A DNA stretch of 64,000 nt from Longirhabdus pacifica (GCF_004115085.1 NZ_QXJP01000014.1:42548-106547), one strand, 5' to 3'. Shown: positions 45,133 to 54,973, counted from the first letter of the stretch. The notes: generated from the letters alone by a model not told the origin. Translations and numbers: made by a program.

Positions 45133-45237
45133 TTATACGAAGAAACCTGCACCTAAGATAATTACTAATAAAATAAAGAGTACTAAGACGATACCAGCAC
45201 ATCCACAGCCATATCTATATCCACCACATCCAGACAT
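45133..45237 (-). CDS. YjcZ-family sporulation protein, copy 2
   Basis: 34 residues: a Gly/Tyr/Cys-rich head (MSGCGGYRYGCGCAG) followed by IVLVLFILLVIILGAGFFV, almost identical to copy 1. AAAAGGAGG ribosome site eight bases upstream. Separate SigK-type promoter and terminator. The Tyr/Gly/Cys head resembles spore-coat peptides that could be cross-linked. Confidence 0.87.
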   Translation of the reverse strand: MSGCGGYRYGCGCAGIVLVLFILLVIILGAGFFV

Positions 45238-45266
45238 TCGATACACCTCCTTTTAAAGAGTTGATT

Positions 45267-45293
45267 TATCTTATGTCGATCTGCCAATACGGT
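45267..45293 (-). promoter_or_regulatory. SigK-type promoter of YjcZ-type gene 2
   Basis: CATAAGATA (45267-45275, minus strand) and ACC (45291-45293) repeat the arrangement of copy 1, and the surrounding 30 bases are nearly the same. The remaining gap to 45595 holds no convincing gene. Confidence 0.6.
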
Positions 45294-45595
45294 GTGGACA
45301 TCTAACCTACGTCATTTGCCCTTTTTGGCTACAAAAGCGTGAAACCCTTTACTGCGCCTGTTATTTTCAGCACGAAAACTCATGTCTACCTCCATCCATT
45401 TGTCGATATCACTATGTCCACTCCATGCTTCATCCCTTTTCAGATACAAATGAAACAAATGAAGGGATAGTGTCGCACCCACTTTAAAGGGAAAAGCGAA
45501 CGAGTTCATCCGTTCATGCGTATACTAAATCCATACCTTTTGCATTATAAATGGAAAAACCATCATGAAAGGTGATGAGGTTTAAGGTGAGCGAC

Positions 45596-47488
45596 ATGAA
45601 CAATGACATCAACTTCCCCACTTATGGAAGTGTAGATCTTGGAAACGTTTACGCCGCAACATATACAACATTTAAAGTGTGGTCTCCTACAGCAAAACAA
45701 GTCATGCTTATCTTTTATCATTCCTGGAATGATAAGCTCGAACATAAGCAAATCGAGATGACAAAAAGTGATGGTGGAACGTGGACAACGACAGTAAAAG
45801 GGGACTTACATGGGGTCATCTACAATTACAAAGTATATAGAAGTGGCGAATGGGAAGAAGTGGTGGATCCTTACGTTAGAGCGGTGACCGTAAATGGTCA
45901 TAGAGGCGTTGTTATCGATGTAAATAAAACCAATCCGAAGCATTGGTATAAACAATATAAAACGAACTTTTCACATCCTGTTGATGCTGTTTTTTACGAA
46001 CTGCATGTTCGTGATTTTTCTATAGATCACCGCAGTCCTTTTCAATATAAAGGAAAGTATTTAGCTTTTACAGAAACAAACACTACGCTACATGACGGAG
46101 TAAAAATAGGATTAGATCATCTGGCTGAACTTGGCGTGACACATATTCAACTATTGCCTGTTTTTGATTATGAAAGTGTAGACGAAAGCAATCTGCATAT
46201 TCCACAGTATAATTGGGGTTATGATCCAAAGCATTTAAATGTGCCCGAGGGATCTTATGCTTCTGATCCATACGATCCTATGATTAGAATAAAAGAATGG
46301 AAGAAAGCCATCCAAATTTTACATGAGAACGGCTTTAAAGTCGTCATGGATGTAGTATACAATCACCTATTTTCTGTACATGATTCGAATTTACACCAAC
46401 TGGCACCAGGTTACTTTTTTCGCTATAACCAAGATGGCGCACTCATGAATAATACTGGTGTCGGCAACGATACTGCATCAGAAAGGGACATGGTGAGGAA
46501 ATGGATCGTGGACTCTGTCTGCTACTGGGCTTCTGAGTACAAAATAGACGGATTTCGTTTTGATTTAATGAGTATCCACGATGTGGAAACGATGAATGAC
46601 ATTCGTGAACAACTAGACAAAATTGACCCCAGCATCATCATGATTGGTGAAGGCTGGAACATTAATACGGTCCTTCCTTCAGAAGACATTGCAAATCAAC
46701 ATAATGCACATCGTATGCCTCGTATTGCTCAATTCAATGATTTTACCCGTGATGGATTAAAAGGCAGTGTATTTCAACCTGAAGTCAGAGGATGGATCAA
46801 TGGTGACTATGCACAGCAAAACAAGGTAAAAGGAAGTGTCGTTGGAGGAGTAAAGTGGAGTGACGACATTGGTCACTTTGCCAAGGAACCTGATCAATGT
46901 GTGAATTATGTAGAATGTCATGATAATCATACATTGTGGGATAAACTATCCTTTACACAACCGCATGATGATGAGCACACTAAAATAAAAATGCATAAAT
47001 TAGCGATGGCATTCCTTCTTACTTCGCAAGGCATTCCTTTCCTTCACGCAGGTCAAGAATTTTTAAGAACAAAAAAAGGGGTTGCCAACAGTTACCGTTC
47101 TGGGGATGACATTAATCAGCTTGATTGGGAAAGAAAAAGAAAGTATATCGATGTATTTCAATACACAAAGGGGCTTATAACGCTCCGTGCTGCGCATTCT
47201 TCCTTTCGAATACAGCATGCAGCGGATATTCGTAAACATCTTTTGTTTTTAGACAGTGATTCATCGATGATTGCTTATCACATTTCTCATGATGAAAGAG
47301 ATATTTGGAAACACATTGTAGTAGCACACAATGCAGATCGACAGGGTAAAGCATTACACTTACCTTTTCACTCTGAATGGAATATCGTCGTTAATGAACA
47401 GCATGCTGGGACAGATATATTATCCCGTTTTCATGGCAATCATGTTATCGTACCCTCTCTTTCTACGATGGTCATGTACAAATCTTAA
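45596..47488 (+). CDS. pulA: Type I pullulanase (GH13 debranching enzyme)
   Basis: 630 residues from the ATG at 45596 (AAGGTG six bases upstream; GTG 45572 and ATG 45575 are poorly placed). An N-terminal CBM48-like domain (FKVWSPTAKQVMLIFYHSW) precedes the GH13 barrel. The type I pullulanase motif YNWGYDP is at about residue 206; DVVYNH is region I, GFRFDLMSIHD holds the nucleophile Asp, MIGEGWN the acid/base Glu, and VECHDNHT the third carboxylate. No signal peptide, so intracellular, hydrolysing alpha-1,6 bonds of glycogen or imported dextrins, like B. subtilis AmyX. Stands alone. Confidence 0.95.
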   Translation: MNNDINFPTYGSVDLGNVYAATYTTFKVWSPTAKQVMLIFYHSWNDKLEHKQIEMTKSDGGTWTTTVKGDLHGVIYNYKVYRSGEWEEVVDPYVRAVTVNGHRGVVIDVNKTNPKHWYKQYKTNFSHPVDAVFYELHVRDFSIDHRSPFQYKGKYLAFTETNTTLHDGVKIGLDHLAELGVTHIQLLPVFDYESVDESNLHIPQYNWGYDPKHLNVPEGSYASDPYDPMIRIKEWKKAIQILHENGFKVVMDVVYNHLFSVHDSNLHQLAPGYFFRYNQDGALMNNTGVGNDTASERDMVRKWIVDSVCYWASEYKIDGFRFDLMSIHDVETMNDIREQLDKIDPSIIMIGEGWNINTVLPSEDIANQHNAHRMPRIAQFNDFTRDGLKGSVFQPEVRGWINGDYAQQNKVKGSVVGGVKWSDDIGHFAKEPDQCVNYVECHDNHTLWDKLSFTQPHDDEHTKIKMHKLAMAFLLTSQGIPFLHAGQEFLRTKKGVANSYRSGDDINQLDWERKRKYIDVFQYTKGLITLRAAHSSFRIQHAADIRKHLLFLDSDSSMIAYHISHDERDIWKHIVVAHNADRQGKALHLPFHSEWNIVVNEQHAGTDILSRFHGNHVIVPSLSTMVMYKS

Positions 47489-47588
47489 TGGGATACAGTG
47501 GAAAATATTTCGTGTTATCTCCATGAATTTCATTATATGTTTTATATATGATAAAATAATTGGTATCTGTTTCGTTTGAGGTGAATTC

Positions 47589-48182
47589 ATGCAGCAATGG
47601 TTAGAAAATATATTTCCAATTAGACTTTCGGACATTGAACAGTGGTTAGAAACATACCAATCTTATGGTCCTATTCCTGGCATACTGGTGCCTTTCGTTG
47701 AATCATTTCTTCCATTCTTACCTTTAATCGCCATTATCATTACAAACGTTACAGCGTACGGACTGTTACCTGGGTTTTTATTTTCATGGCTTGGTGTCAC
47801 GTTAGGTGCACTGAGCGTATTTTATATTGCTCGTCTCTATCAGGCTCGATTTCGCCTGTTTATCGAGCGGAAGCACCCAAAAGGAAAAGCCTTTTTTCAT
47901 TGGTTTGAAAAGAGAGGTTTTTCGGCTATCTTTATCTTTTCTTGTTTTCCGTTCAGCCCTTCTTTTATCATTAATATTGTTTCAGGTATTTCTAACATTT
48001 CTATCCGTACGTTTGCCATTGCTATTGTTGCTGGCAAAGGTGTCATGATTTTTATTATTTCTCTTGTAGGACAAGATTTTCTATCCGTCTTTTACAATCC
48101 ATGGCGTCTCATTTTGATGATTAGTGTTTTTGCACTGTTATGGGTGGTCGGTAAGATAGTGGAATCCAAGATAAAACAATAA
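47589..48182 (+). CDS. TVP38/TMEM64 (VTT/DedA superfamily) membrane protein
   Basis: 197 residues, about five helices. The segment FSWLGVTLGALSVFYIARLY near residue 65 and the FEKRGFSAIFIFSCFPFSPSFIINIVSGISNIS loop near 102-135 are typical of the VTT domain, like B. subtilis YtxB. Superfamily members act as lipid scramblases or flippases in membranes; the role here is unknown. GAGGTG ribosome site. A second VTT protein is at 59554. Confidence 0.85.
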   Translation: MQQWLENIFPIRLSDIEQWLETYQSYGPIPGILVPFVESFLPFLPLIAIIITNVTAYGLLPGFLFSWLGVTLGALSVFYIARLYQARFRLFIERKHPKGKAFFHWFEKRGFSAIFIFSCFPFSPSFIINIVSGISNISIRTFAIAIVAGKGVMIFIISLVGQDFLSVFYNPWRLILMISVFALLWVVGKIVESKIKQ

Positions 48183-48256
48183 TATGGTAATGATAAGGTC
48201 ATGTGATAAGAATGAATTTATGATAAGCAAATACGCTATGATGAGCTATACTATAT

Positions 48257-48295
48257 AAAAAAACACGGCATCGTGAACATCACTGCCGTGTTTTT
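48257..48295. terminator. Bidirectional terminator
   Basis: AAAAACACGGCA pairs with TGCCGTGTTTTT (12 bp) between the convergent VTT and TPR genes; T-runs are present on both strands. Confidence 0.9.
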
Positions 48296-48303
48296 CAATT
48301 CCA

Positions 48304-48795
48304 TCACCATTTGCGATCTAAATCTTCAGCATATAACATGATCGCCCTCTTATATAACTTAATATCTTCGTCGCACGTCGTTTCTGCTAACTGATTTAAC
48401 AAGCGTTGACATGCCTCTTTATATCGACCTAAATTATATAACACCATGGCATAAAAAGCTTCAAACTCTTTCGCTTCAGGAAATAATTCCATTCCTTTTT
48501 TCAGCATTTGTTCTGCTTTTTCATATTCCCCTAACGTGCGAAATGTACTGCCTAATCCATGCAAAGCACCTCTTAAGTCTTCGCCTGATAATCCTAAATC
48601 TATTGCTTTCTCATAATAGGGAACAGCTTCTTTCTCTAATCCCATCACATCATGTGTCCACGCACATTGATAATGCACCATACAATCAGTTGGATGTGCT
48701 TCTACTAACGATAGTAACAAAGATTGTGATGATGAAAGCTCTCCTTCTTTTCTTAATGTTACCGCTTGTTCTAATTGCGTCGAAAGATCCTTCAT
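48304..48795 (-). CDS. Tetratricopeptide-repeat protein
   Basis: 163 residues, wholly alpha-helical. About four TPR units are visible, including YQCAWTHDVMGLEKEAVPYYEKAIDLG, LHGLGSTFRTLGEYEKAEQMLKKGMELFP and FYAMVLYNLGRYKEACQRLLNQL, with the W/L-G-Y-A-F pattern. Likely a cytoplasmic protein-protein scaffold; the partner is unknown. Similar short TPR proteins occur in many Bacillaceae. The upstream gap carries the second repeat array. Confidence 0.8.
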   Translation of the reverse strand: MKDLSTQLEQAVTLRKEGELSSSQSLLLSLVEAHPTDCMVHYQCAWTHDVMGLEKEAVPYYEKAIDLGLSGEDLRGALHGLGSTFRTLGEYEKAEQMLKKGMELFPEAKEFEAFYAMVLYNLGRYKEACQRLLNQLAETTCDEDIKLYKRAIMLYAEDLDRKW

Positions 48796-48817
48796 GATGA
48801 ACTCCCCTTATCTACTA

Positions 48818-49206
48818 AATTCATTATACAAAATGATAAAATATAAGTTTACGGCTCAGTTGCCAACCGTAAAGGTTAACATATTGAGATTTCTCCATCT
48901 TATGTTTAGCGGTTATAAGTTGATTGAACAAGTTTATTCAACTTATTATAAGATGAAGAAATGATAAAATATAAGTTTACGACTCAGTTGCCAGCCGTAA
49001 AGGTTATGATACTGAGATTTCTTCATCTTATGTTCAGCGGTTATAAGTTGATTGAACAAGTTCATTCAACTTATTATAAGATAAAGAAATGATGAAATAT
49101 AAGTTTACGGCTCAGTTGCCAGCCGTAAAGGTTAACATATTGAGATTTCTTCATCTTATGTTTAGCGGTTATAAGTTGATTGAACAAGTTCATTCAACTT
49201 ATTATA
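48818..49206 (+). repeat. Second nested-palindrome repeat array (three units)
   Basis: Two full 128-base units (48931-49058 and 49059-49186), a decayed first unit (about 48818-48930) whose left arm is largely lost, and a 20-base partial copy at the end. The architecture is that of the 11.5-kb array, with a longer AT spacer (GATAAAATATAAG) before the inner hairpin. Unit 3 has TTTACGGCT / AGCCGTAAA where the other array has TTTACGACT / AGTCGTAAA, a compensatory change. The rest of the gap to 49358 shows nothing else I recognise. Confidence 0.9.
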
Positions 49207-49358
49207 CGTTTATGTAAAATAACATGTGAAGTAGTCCACAGGCTGAAATGAAAGCATTTCAACCTGTTCACACTAACTTCTTCAACATATTCTATATCAC
49301 GCTCACGTATTCACTACAAGTATACGTATGCCGCTCTGTCTCCATTCTCATGCGTTGC

Positions 49359-51041
49359 TTATAAGTCCGTTACTGCACCTTTTGCAGCAGAGGATACTTG
49401 CTTCGCATATTTATACAATACTCCTCTAGTATATCTCAGTGGCGGTGCTGTCCATGCTTGTTTTCTAGCATCCATTTCTTCGTCACTGACGTCTACACTA
49501 ATTTCTCTTGTCCCACTGTCAATCGTAATCATATCCCCTTCTTTTAACAGCCCGATAGGTCCCCCTACCTGCGCTTCAGGCCCAATATGACCAACGACAA
49601 ATCCATGTGTACCACCTGAAAATCTTCCATCTGTAAGTAGTGCAACGTCACCGCCAAGCCCTTTTCCAATTACGATGGCCGTTATAGAGAGCATTTCTGA
49701 CATCCCTGGACCACCTTTTGGACCTACGTAGCGTATCACGATGATGTCTCCTTTTTTGATCTCATCATTCATCAGCGCCTCCGTTGCATCTTCTTCCGAA
49801 TCAAAGACGCGCGCAGGACCTGTGATACTGCTTGATTTGACACCAGACATTTTAGCAACTGCACCTTCTGGAGCAAGGTTCCCTTTTAATACGACGAGTG
49901 GTCCTTCTGGTTTTAATGGTTGATCAAACGGCCTAATCACATCTTGTCCTTCCTTTAGATCAGGCATTTCCGCCAAGTTTTCAGCCAATGTTTTACCCGT
50001 TACTGTTAAGCAATCCCCATGCAGCAAGCCTTGTCTAAGCAACATTTTCATGACTCCCGGCACGCCGCCAACATCACATAAATCTTGCATAACATAACGT
50101 CCACTTGGTTTAAGATCCGCCAAATGCGGTGTACGTTTACGAATCTCTTCAAAATCATCCATATTTAAATCTACATCTACCGAATGGGCAATCGCAATGA
50201 GATGAAGGAATGCATTCGTGGAACCACCCAGTGCCATCACCAACGTAATCGCATTTTCAAATGCTTTTTTCGTCATGATATCTTTAGGGTAAATGCCTTG
50301 ACGAAGAAGGTCTACTACAGCCTGTCCTGCTTTGGAACAATCATTTTTCTTTGTTTCCGCAATAGCAGGGTTAGAGGAACTACCCGGTAAGCTCATTCCC
50401 ATTGCCTCAATAGCAGAAGCCATCGTATTAGCGGTATACATTCCTCCGCAAGATCCTGCTCCTGGGCAAGCATGACATTCGATTTGATCTAATTGCTCTC
50501 TGTTAATATCTCCATTGTTAAATTGACCGACCGCTTCAAATGCAGAGACAATGTCGAGATCTTTTCCCTCATGTTTACCCGGTTGGATCGTACCACCATA
50601 TACAAACACGGATGGTAAGTTTAAACGACCAATGGCGATCATACAGCCTGGCATATTTTTGTCACAGCCACCAATAGCAACGACTCCATCTAATCTTTCT
50701 GCGCCAACGACCGTTTCAATAGAATCTGCAATGACTTCACGACTAGGAAGAGAAAAGCGCATCCCTTCATGTCCCATCGATATGCCATCGGATACGGTGA
50801 TGGTATTAAAAATAAGAGGCGCTCCTCCTCCAGCACTAGCACCAGACTTCGCTGCTATCGCAAGTTCATCTATGTGTATATTACAAGGGGTCACTTCACT
50901 CCATGTGCTCGCGATTCCGACCATCGGTTTTTTGAAATCTTCATCTTGAAAGCCGACAGCTCTAAGCATCGCTCGGTTTGGCGCTCGGTTTGCCCCCTCG
51001 CTAATGACTTTACTTCTTATACGTAGATCTTCATTTCCCAT
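49359..51041 (-). CDS. ilvD: Dihydroxy-acid dehydratase
   Basis: 560 residues, full length. [10 protein letters not shown] near residue 121 and [19 protein letters not shown] near 192 carry the Fe-S cluster cysteines; [12 protein letters not shown] and [19 protein letters not shown] are further IlvD/Edd signatures. It dehydrates 2,3-dihydroxy acids to 2-keto acids in valine, isoleucine and leucine biosynthesis. Stands alone rather than within an ilv-leu cluster. Own SigA-type promoter. Confidence 0.98.
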   Translation of the reverse strand: MGNEDLRIRSKVISEGANRAPNRAMLRAVGFQDEDFKKPMVGIASTWSEVTPCNIHIDELAIAAKSGASAGGGAPLIFNTITVSDGISMGHEGMRFSLPSREVIADSIETVVGAERLDGVVAIGGCDKNMPGCMIAIGRLNLPSVFVYGGTIQPGKHEGKDLDIVSAFEAVGQFNNGDINREQLDQIECHACPGAGSCGGMYTANTMASAIEAMGMSLPGSSSNPAIAETKKNDCSKAGQAVVDLLRQGIYPKDIMTKKAFENAITLVMALGGSTNAFLHLIAIAHSVDVDLNMDDFEEIRKRTPHLADLKPSGRYVMQDLCDVGGVPGVMKMLLRQGLLHGDCLTVTGKTLAENLAEMPDLKEGQDVIRPFDQPLKPEGPLVVLKGNLAPEGAVAKMSGVKSSSITGPARVFDSEEDATEALMNDEIKKGDIIVIRYVGPKGGPGMSEMLSITAIVIGKGLGGDVALLTDGRFSGGTHGFVVGHIGPEAQVGGPIGLLKEGDMITIDSGTREISVDVSDEEMDARKQAWTAPPLRYTRGVLYKYAKQVSSAAKGAVTDL

Positions 51042-51078
51042 ACCATTCCCATCCCTTCATTGATCTTTCTTTTTACTC

Positions 51079-51107
51079 ATCTTAATAACCTTAAAATTAT
51101 TCGTCAA
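51079..51107 (-). promoter_or_regulatory. SigA-type promoter of ilvD
   Basis: On the minus strand TTGACG (51102-51107) and TAAGAT (51079-51084) are 17 bases apart, about 30 bases before the ilvD start. No T-box or long leader fits in this space. Confidence 0.7.
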
Positions 51108-51290
51108 GCTTTTACTACACATTTAATCAATTTTTTTAAGATCACGGATACTTCATACGGTAATGTAAAACGCTTCTAAAACGACAATCGTCCTCATAGT
51201 AATATAGTGCAGGGACATCTTACTGCTGTCTCCGCAACGTGAAAGCTGTATTAAAGCTACAAAAACTATAGTTCAAGAAAAGGAGTTGAC

Positions 51291-52229
51291 ATGAAAAGAA
51301 AACGTAGTAAAGGCACGTTCACGTTTATGCTCGTCCCCAATGCAGACAAAGAAGTAAGGCAAGTGTCCATCCACAGTCTACTATTGTATAGCATGTTCGT
51401 GATTCTAGTTATTTTCATATGTATCATGGTGATATGGCAAATACAACAAAAAAAAGATATGAATGCACAAATTGTTCAACTCAATCAAGACGTCAAATCG
51501 CAAACAGAACAATACTTTAATACGGTCGAAATGAAAAACGAAGAAATTGAACAATTACAGAATAAAATTAACTTCCTCTCCAATCAAACGACTGAAATTG
51601 AACAGGAGATCGAAGAAATAAAAGCACTCAAAAGACAGCTGGAGCAATCACCAACTAGCGGCATTGAATTACAGTCGTATAAAGATACAGCAACACCAAA
51701 CCTAATGGATATCGTTACATATGAAGGTGAAATCATCCAATCTGATCCCATCGAATCTATACTATTATCCGCGCAACAGATGGAGGCAATATCAGATGAA
51801 GTGAAGGCGCAATTAAAAGAACAAATAGAAAAAGTAGAGTCAGCACCTAGCATCTGGCCTACTTCTACAAAAAGTATTACGTCCAATTTTGGCATGCGCA
51901 GTGATCCATTTACAGGGGCATATGTCATGCATAATGGAATTGATATTGACGGTGTGACCAATGATCCCATTTATGCTACCGCTAAAGGCACTATCACTGC
52001 AGTGGGGAACGACAATTCAAGGGGGAAGTACGTGATCATCACGCACAATGAAGACATAAAAACCGTGTATATGCATCTAAATGAGGCTGTGGTGGAACAA
52101 GGCAGTACCGTAACCAAAGGACAAATGATTGGCAAAATGGGAAGTACAGGACGCAGTACAGGAAGTCATCTACATTATGAAATTCAGATCCATAATAAAG
52201 CCGTGAATCCACTCCTATACTTACCTTAA
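51291..52229 (+). CDS. M23 family metallopeptidase (membrane-anchored)
   Basis: 312 residues. One membrane helix (about 28-47) after a basic cytoplasmic start, a coiled coil (about 50-120), and a LytM/M23 domain (about 190-312): NFGMRSDPFTGAYVMHNGIDID with zinc His/Asp and GSTGRSTGSHLHYEI with the HxH. Predicted to cleave peptide cross-links of peptidoglycan, or to be a regulator of such enzymes. Followed 16 bases later by a bactofilin gene; M23-bactofilin pairs are a known cell-shape module. Confidence 0.93.
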   Translation: MKRKRSKGTFTFMLVPNADKEVRQVSIHSLLLYSMFVILVIFICIMVIWQIQQKKDMNAQIVQLNQDVKSQTEQYFNTVEMKNEEIEQLQNKINFLSNQTTEIEQEIEEIKALKRQLEQSPTSGIELQSYKDTATPNLMDIVTYEGEIIQSDPIESILLSAQQMEAISDEVKAQLKEQIEKVESAPSIWPTSTKSITSNFGMRSDPFTGAYVMHNGIDIDGVTNDPIYATAKGTITAVGNDNSRGKYVIITHNEDIKTVYMHLNEAVVEQGSTVTKGQMIGKMGSTGRSTGSHLHYEIQIHNKAVNPLLYLP

Positions 52230-52245
52230 TGAGAGGAGGAAACCA

Positions 52246-52719
52246 GTGAACATGATCAAAAAAATGGATGCATTACTTCATAAACCACATAAAATGGAGA
52301 CTGTTATTGGAGAAGGGTGTATTTTTGAAGGCAAATTGTTATCCCAAACGAGCATAAGAATTGATGGCACGGTCATCGGCGAAATTACGAGTTCTGGTGA
52401 TGTGCATATCGGGAAAACAGGCTCTGTCAAATCCGATATTCAAGCCAATCGAGTCGTTACTTCTGGGTTAATTGAAGGCTCTGTCAAAGCAGAGGCCGGA
52501 TTGACCATCCATGCTACCGGAAAAGTACTCGCAGACATCGACGTGACTACAGTAAATATTTTTGAAGGTGGAGTATTCCAAGGCAACTGTACCATGTTAG
52601 AAAAAACGCGTAAGCCGAATGTATCCTCCAACGTAAAAGAAAAAAGCAGTCCTTCACATCCACATCGCAACTCCAAAAAACATTTAAAAGCAGTGGAAAA
52701 AAAAGCAGCACAATCTTAA
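52246..52719 (+). CDS. Bactofilin family protein
   Basis: 157 residues; GTG start with GGAGG six bases upstream. The central region (about 15-115) is a right-handed beta helix: IGEGCIFEGKLLSQTSIRIDGTVIGEITSSGDVHIGKTGSVK with repeated G and V/I positions. The C-terminal tail is basic (HRNSKKHLKAVEKKAAQS). Bactofilins are polymer-forming cytoskeletal proteins; the adjacent M23 peptidase suggests local wall remodelling. Confidence 0.93.
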   Translation: MNMIKKMDALLHKPHKMETVIGEGCIFEGKLLSQTSIRIDGTVIGEITSSGDVHIGKTGSVKSDIQANRVVTSGLIEGSVKAEAGLTIHATGKVLADIDVTTVNIFEGGVFQGNCTMLEKTRKPNVSSNVKEKSSPSHPHRNSKKHLKAVEKKAAQS

Positions 52720-52775
52720 TGTGTAAGACTTGTACAGATGCATACCTAACCTGCATCTGTTTTTCTTGATTCATA

Positions 52776-52813
52776 TATTCAAATATATTAATATATAAAT
52801 AATATAATATATT
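52776..52813. promoter_or_regulatory. Probable ArsR-family operator
   Basis: An AT-rich palindromic region contains ATATTCAAATAT (52776-52787) and inverted arms AATATATTA (52782-52790) / TAATATATT (52805-52813), directly in front of the regulator ribosome site. This resembles ArsR-family operators and suggests autorepression. Confidence 0.5.
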
Positions 52814-52826
52814 GAGGTGCTGTCTA

Positions 52827-53120
52827 TTGAATGTAGCCATGTATTCTGAACTTGCTGACAAATTAAAAGCCATTTCACATCCTGTACGTTTATGCATGAT
52901 TCACCAGTTGATGCACAAAGAAAAATGTAATGTCAGCTATATGCAGCAATGTCTAGACATGCCACAACCGACGATATCACAACATTTGACTAAATTGAAA
53001 CATGCAGGTCTCATCACATCTCAGCGGCAAGGACTAGAAGTGTATTATCGTCTGACAGATAACAATATCATTCCGTTGCTTTGCAAATTGCTACAGGACG
53101 AGCAGATTAATACAAATTAG
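52827..53120 (+). CDS. ArsR-family transcriptional regulator
   Basis: 97 residues; TTG start at 52827 with GAGGTG seven bases upstream. Winged helix: ADKLKAISHPVRLCMIHQL, then MPQPTISQHLTKLKHAGLITSQRQGLEVYYRL. Four cysteines (in RLCM, KEKC, QQC, LLCK) could sense sulfide, persulfide or metals; the typical metal-binding CxC in alpha3 is absent. It precedes the CoA-disulfide reductase-rhodanese gene, which suggests a reactive-sulfur regulator, by inference. Confidence 0.88.
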   Translation: MNVAMYSELADKLKAISHPVRLCMIHQLMHKEKCNVSYMQQCLDMPQPTISQHLTKLKHAGLITSQRQGLEVYYRLTDNNIIPLLCKLLQDEQINTN

Positions 53121-53201
53121 CAAAATGCAATGCAAATGAACAAAGTAGCAAACCATTCAACTAACATCATTAACCAAAATAAAGAGGAGTTGTTCTATAC
53201 C

Positions 53202-54860
53202 ATGGGAAGCAGTCCTGAAAACAGAAAAAAAGTTGTCATTGTAGGGGGCGTTGCTGGTGGAGCATCGGCGGCAGCAAGATTAAGAAGATTAGATGAACAT
53301 GCGCATATTGTCATGGTTGAAAAAGGAAGTTACATTTCATTCGCCAACTGTGGTCTTCCATACTATATAGGAGAAACCATCGCAAATCGATCCAAGCTCA
53401 TTGTACAGACTCCTGAATTGATGGAAAAACGTTTTCGCATCGACATTCGAACAGAAAGTGAAGTGACATCAGTAGATAGTGAAAAAAAGGTAGTACATGT
53501 TCGTGATGGGGAAAATAACAGTTACGAAGAGTCCTATGACATTTTAATTTTGTCTCCTGGTGCAAAACCAATTGTTCCCCCACTGCCTGGCGTAACATCT
53601 GATCGCATCCTTACTTTGCGCAACATGAAAGATACGGACAACATTAAATCGTATGTAGATCAGGAACAAACAGATAGCGCGATCATTGTCGGTGGTGGTT
53701 ATATCGGTTTGGAAATGGCGGAAAATTTAAAGCAACGCGGATTAAAAGTGACGTTAATTGAAGCACAGAGTCACGTCCTATCTACCTTTGATCCTGACAT
53801 GGCAGCGATTTTAGATAAAAAATTAATAGAAGAAAATATTGAGTTAATGACGAATGAACGCGTTGCCTCTTTCACTGAACAACAAGATGGTGTTACGGCT
53901 ACGTTAAGCAGCGGCAAAACCGTGAAAGCTTCCCTCGTTATTTTAGCAGTCGGTGTGCAACCAGATACTGCCTTTCTAGCTGATAGCTCTATCGCCCTTA
54001 CAGACAAAGGATACATTAAAGTAAATGAAAAACTAGAAAGTAGTGTAGAACACGTCTATGCTGTGGGAGATGCAGTAAGTATTACCTTCCCACAGGGTGA
54101 ATCTATGGCTATCGCTTTGGCTGGGCCGGCGAACAAACAAGGGCGAATCGTCGCAGATGTCATCTCTGGCATGCCGACTACTTTCAAACGCTTCTCCAAA
54201 TCTTCCATCGTAAAATTGTTTGATATGACTGCAGCAAGCACAGGTGAAAATGAAAAGAGCCTACAACAAGCGCAAATACCATATAACAAAATTTTTGTTC
54301 ATCCCCCTTCTCATGCTACTTACTATCCAGGGGCTTCTGCTATGGTGATTAAATTATTGTTTGCAGATGATGGTAAAGTGCTAGGAGCGCAAGCGATCGG
54401 TAAAGACGGGGTAGATAAACGAATCGATACGATTGCCACTACGATACATTTCGGTGGCAGTGTACATGATTTAGCAGAACTGGATTTAACTTATGCACCT
54501 CCATACTCCTCTGCAAAAGATCCTGTGAACTTAGCTGGATTTGTAGCGCAAAATGCGTTGAATGGACTCAGTCATTATGTGGAGCCGACACAGTTAGACG
54601 ATAAAGATCCGTCCTCATCTGCTATAAAGTTAGATGTAAGAACAGAGGCTGAGTTTCAGCGTGGGCATGTGGATGGCGCATTAAACATTCCTGTCGATGC
54701 GTTACGTGAACGTCTAGATGAGCTAGATACTTCCAAACCTATCCATGTGTATTGCCAAGTAGGGCTAAGAGGGCACGTCGCTTCGCGCATTCTAGCTCAG
54801 CACGGATTTAATGTAAAAAACGTAACCGGTGGATATAAATCTTATACGCAGGGGAAATAA
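53202..54860 (+). CDS. cdr: CoA-disulfide reductase with C-terminal rhodanese domain
   Basis: 552 residues from the ATG at 53202 (AAAGAGGAG twelve bases upstream; the ATGs near 53130 have no site). FAD motif VVIVGGVAGGASAAARLRR, the active Cys in SYISFANCGLPYYIG, NADH motif SAIIVGGGYIGLEMAENL, and YAVGDAVSI. Residues from about 450 form a rhodanese domain with VYCQVGLRG. CoADR-RHD proteins such as that of Bacillus anthracis reduce CoA disulfides and persulfides with NAD(P)H. Probably under control of the ArsR regulator upstream. Confidence 0.93.
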   Translation: MGSSPENRKKVVIVGGVAGGASAAARLRRLDEHAHIVMVEKGSYISFANCGLPYYIGETIANRSKLIVQTPELMEKRFRIDIRTESEVTSVDSEKKVVHVRDGENNSYEESYDILILSPGAKPIVPPLPGVTSDRILTLRNMKDTDNIKSYVDQEQTDSAIIVGGGYIGLEMAENLKQRGLKVTLIEAQSHVLSTFDPDMAAILDKKLIEENIELMTNERVASFTEQQDGVTATLSSGKTVKASLVILAVGVQPDTAFLADSSIALTDKGYIKVNEKLESSVEHVYAVGDAVSITFPQGESMAIALAGPANKQGRIVADVISGMPTTFKRFSKSSIVKLFDMTAASTGENEKSLQQAQIPYNKIFVHPPSHATYYPGASAMVIKLLFADDGKVLGAQAIGKDGVDKRIDTIATTIHFGGSVHDLAELDLTYAPPYSSAKDPVNLAGFVAQNALNGLSHYVEPTQLDDKDPSSSAIKLDVRTEAEFQRGHVDGALNIPVDALRERLDELDTSKPIHVYCQVGLRGHVASRILAQHGFNVKNVTGGYKSYTQGK

Positions 54861-54914
54861 CAAGATAAAAATGTAATATACGTTATAGAAAATACAATAA
54901 TTCTTCCTAATTGT

Positions 54915-54958
54915 AAGTCGTCCGATTGTTTAATAGGCAAGGGACGACTTCTTTTTTT
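54915..54958 (+). terminator. Terminator of the ArsR / CoA-disulfide reductase operon
   Basis: AAGTCGTCC pairs with GGACGACTT around an 18-base loop and is followed by CTTTTTTT, 55 bases after the stop. Confidence 0.88.
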
Positions 54959-54973
54959 ATTTTACAACATCCA

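Noticed and set aside
45312..45509. A 65-codon minus-strand frame between the second YjcZ-type gene and pullulanase
   Set aside because: No ribosome site precedes its ATG and the sequence resembles no family I know; kept out for lack of support.
51042..51290. T-box leader in front of ilvD
   Set aside because: The promoter lies about 30 bases from the start, leaving no room for a T-box structure.
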